This document shows positions 6,131 to 7,655 of a stretch of DNA of 7,655 nt, in pieces. The notes under the pieces were generated by a model. The model made no database searches. It saw only the letters and a program-made list of their open reading frames with translations, and had not been told where the DNA came from. The position numbers and the translations under genes were made by a program. The stretch is from NCBI GenBank assembly GCA_035315685.1, contig DATFXR010000697.1:1-7655 (forward strand), read 5' to 3'. Origin of the DNA: QHWK01 sp035315685. Lineage in GTDB: Bacteria > Acidobacteriota > Vicinamibacteria > Vicinamibacterales > CAVVIG01. The first letter of the stretch is position 1, and each line of letters starts with the position of its first letter.

Positions 6131-6897
6131 AGACGATCGTCTCATGGTCGTCCGGCAAGGACAGCGCGTGGACGGTGCACGTGCTCCGGCGGCGGGGTGA
6201 CGTCGAGATCGGCGCATTGCTGACAACGATCAACGAGACGGCACAGCGCGCCGCGATGCATGCCGTGCGCGTCGATGTCCTGCAGGCGCAGGCGGCGGCC
6301 ATCGGCGCGCCGCTGTGGCTGGTGCCGATTCCATCGCCGTGCCCCAACGATGTCTACGAGCGGGCGATGGCCGGCGCCGTGGCGCGCGCGGTCCGCGAAG
6401 GGTTCACGCACGCGGCCTTCGGCGATCTGTTTCTCGACGACATTCGACGGTACCGCGAGGAGCGGCTCGCCGGCTCGGGATTGACACCGTTGTTTCCGCT
6501 GTTCGACCGTGAGCCGACGTGGACGGCGCGGCTCGCCCGCGACATGGTCTCGAGCGGGATGCGGGCGCGAATTACCTGCGTGAACCCGCAGCTGCTCGAG
6601 GCGCGCTTCGCCGGCCGCGAGTTCGACGCCGTACTCCTCGACGAATTACCTTCGTCGGTCGACCCGTGCGCCGAGCGCGGCGAGTTTCACACCTGCGCCT
6701 ATGACGGGCCGATGTTCAGCCGGCCAATTCCGGTCGAGACCGGCATCACCGTCGAGCGCGACGGGTTCGTGTTCACCGATCTGGTGCTTCGCCGCGAGTC
6801 TGCGGCAGGAGATCGCTGTGGTGTCCGCGTTCAGTCGGACCGTGATCCGCGTGAAGCGGGTCCGGCTGAAGCCGGACACTACCGCAAACAGACATGA
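6127..6897 (+). CDS. PP-loop ATPase, Dph6/COG2102-like (second copy), with repeat-encoded tail
   Basis: This 256-residue protein is a paralogue of the one at 2647. The PP-loop is SSGKDS at residues 8-13, the central motif is FGDLFLDDIRRYREE, and the C-terminal motif is DPCAERGEFHT at 179-189, so ATP binding and the family hallmark are kept. Glycine of the first copy's DPCG is alanine here. The start is GTG 6127, overlapping the btuF stop by four bases (GTGA) and leading straight into the first strand TIVSWSSGKDS. The recognisable domain ends around residue 228 (VFTDLVLRRES); residues about 231-252 are encoded by a palindromic repeat and form a tail ending AGHYRKQT. No signal peptide or membrane segment is seen, so it is probably cytosolic. 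The enzyme may form an amide or related bond on a corrinoid, alone or with the other copy; this is inferred from context only. Confidence 0.85.
   Translation: MKTIVSWSSGKDSAWTVHVLRRRGDVEIGALLTTINETAQRAAMHAVRVDVLQAQAAAIGAPLWLVPIPSPCPNDVYERAMAGAVARAVREGFTHAAFGDLFLDDIRRYREERLAGSGLTPLFPLFDREPTWTARLARDMVSSGMRARITCVNPQLLEARFAGREFDAVLLDELPSSVDPCAERGEFHTCAYDGPMFSRPIPVETGITVERDGFVFTDLVLRRESAAGDRCGVRVQSDRDPREAGPAEAGHYRKQT
6818..6882 (+). repeat. Modular palindromic repeat at the 3' end of the second PP-loop gene (family A, copy 2)
   Basis: The ends GTGGTGTCCG (6818-6827) and CGGACACTAC (6873-6882) are inverted repeats with one G-T pair. Three small hairpins lie inside: GTCCG/CGGAC at 6823-6827/6836-6840, GATCCGC/GCGGGTC at 6844-6850/6856-6862, and GTCCGGC/GCCGGAC at 6860-6866/6871-6877. 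It has the same orientation and ends as the copy at 5177-5231 but one more internal unit, so the family seems modular. It is read in frame as the C-terminal tail of the ATPase and ends 12 bases before that gene's stop codon. Confidence 0.82.
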
Positions 6898-7655
6898 GGT
6901 ATCCCGAACGCATCGTCTGCCTGACCGAGGAGACGACCGAGACGCTGTACCTGCTCGGGCAAGGCGATCGCGTGGTCGGCGTCTCGGGCTACACCGTGCG
7001 GCCGCCGGAGGCGCGGCACAAGCCGAAGGTCTCGGCGTTCATCAACGCGAAGTTCGACAAGATCGTCGGGCTCGGTCCCGATCTGGTGCTCGCGTTCTCG
7101 GACCTTCAGGCGGATCTCGTCGCCGAGCTGGTTCGGCGCGGCCTGAACGTCGTGGTCTTCAATCAGCGATCGGTCGCGGACATCCTGCAGATGATCCGCA
7201 TGCTCGGTGGACTGGTCGGCTGTCAGAACGCGGCGGAACAGCTCGCCGCGGATCTCGGCGCCGATCTCGATCGCATCCGGCAGTCCGCGTCGCGATTCCC
7301 ACGCCGTCTCCGCGTCTTCTTCGAAGAGTGGGACGACCCGCTGATCTCCGGCATTCGCTGGGTCGAGGAACTCGTGGCGATCGCCGGCGGCGAACCGATC
7401 TTTCCGGAGCTCGCGTCCGCTGCGCTCGCGAAGGATCGAATCGTCGATGCGGCCGAGGTCGCGCGCCGCGATCCCGAAGTGATCTTCGCGTCGTGGTGCG
7501 GGAAGAAGATGAGGAAAGCGACGATCGTCTCGCGGCCCGGGTGGGATCAGGTGCGCGCGGTGCGAGACGACCGGATCTTCGAGATCAAATCGACTTATAT
7601 CCTGCAGCCGGGCCCGGCGAGCCTGACCGAAGGCGTGCGCCAGCTTCACGCGATT
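6894..7655 (+). CDS. BtuF-like binding-fold protein without signal peptide (3' end outside window)
   Basis: An ATG at 6894, overlapping the previous stop as ATGA, opens a frame with no stop for 254 codons to the window edge. The start MRYPERIVCLTEETTETLYL enters the first strand of the substrate-binding fold at once, so there is no room for a signal peptide or lipobox and the protein should stay in the cytosol. It shares with BtuF the T/ETTE helix, GDRVVGVSGY, and FDKIVGLGPDLVLAFS. Further conserved-looking parts are EEWD at 144-147, SWCGKK at 200-205 and ILQPGPASLTEG from 236. I recall a family of about 260-290 residues with these motifs, often labelled cobalamin-binding protein, whose function is not established to my knowledge; about 10-40 residues would then be missing. 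Coupling to the PP-loop ATPase suggests the two act together on imported corrinoid. Confidence 0.85.
   Translation, partial: MRYPERIVCLTEETTETLYLLGQGDRVVGVSGYTVRPPEARHKPKVSAFINAKFDKIVGLGPDLVLAFSDLQADLVAELVRRGLNVVVFNQRSVADILQMIRMLGGLVGCQNAAEQLAADLGADLDRIRQSASRFPRRLRVFFEEWDDPLISGIRWVEELVAIAGGEPIFPELASAALAKDRIVDAAEVARRDPEVIFASWCGKKMRKATIVSRPGWDQVRAVRDDRIFEIKSTYILQPGPASLTEGVRQLHAI

Noticed and set aside
3933..6226. Minus-strand open frames at 3933-4955 and 4952-6226
   Set aside because: They are shadows of btuC and btuF; the second includes translated repeat sequence, which explains its partly ordinary-looking peptide.
2647..6897. True diphthamide synthesis by the two Dph6-like proteins
   Set aside because: The modification is known only on archaeal and eukaryotic elongation factor 2, and all neighbours here are B12 genes of a bacterium.
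6879..7649. Minus-strand open frame of 256 codons opposite the last gene
   Set aside because: The plus strand encodes a clear binding-fold protein coupled by ATGA to the gene before; the minus frame has no recognisable motif.

Overview
The window is GC-rich, gene-dense bacterial DNA carrying one nearly complete vitamin B12 (corrinoid) uptake operon read left to right. A TonB-dependent outer-membrane receptor shows a Gram-negative cell. The carboxypeptidase-regulatory-like domain fused to the receptor, and short palindromic repeats that I recall (from memory, not from a search) as common in Acidobacteriota of the Vicinamibacteria type, point to that group. Assignment to phylum is an inference.

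Layout. Bases 1-53 hold the first codons of a divergent gene on the minus strand that cannot be identified. Bases 54-381 are the leader: a candidate promoter, then a cobalamin riboswitch whose aptamer closes at 112-123/330-341 and contains the B12 box at 318-333. One peripheral arm of this riboswitch carries a long hairpin made of a short-period repeat (195-286). A Shine-Dalgarno site and a GTG start at 382 follow. The operon order is btuB (382-2598), a PP-loop ATPase of the Dph6/COG2102 type (2647-3330), btuD-like ATPase (3323-4120), btuC-like permease (4104-5120), btuF-like periplasmic binding protein (5093-6130), a second Dph6-like PP-loop ATPase (6127-6897), and a second BtuF-like protein without a signal peptide (6894 to the window end, incomplete). 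From the second gene on, every junction overlaps by 4 to 28 bases, so the genes are probably translationally coupled.

How the genes work together. BtuB moves corrinoid across the outer membrane using TonB energy, BtuF captures it in the periplasm, and BtuC with BtuD carries it across the inner membrane. The riboswitch shuts the operon down when cobalamin is plentiful. The three remaining proteins are probably cytosolic: two PP-loop ATPases related to the enzyme that makes an amide from a carboxylate, ammonia and ATP, and a binding-protein fold with no export signal. Their place in the operon suggests a step acting on the imported corrinoid, for example amide repair or side-chain modification; this is a hypothesis.

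The other notable theme is repeat invasion. Palindromic repeats of at least three kinds sit inside functional elements of this single operon: in the riboswitch arm, in frame between the signal peptide and the mature domain of BtuF (two adjacent elements), and as the C-terminal tail of the second PP-loop ATPase.
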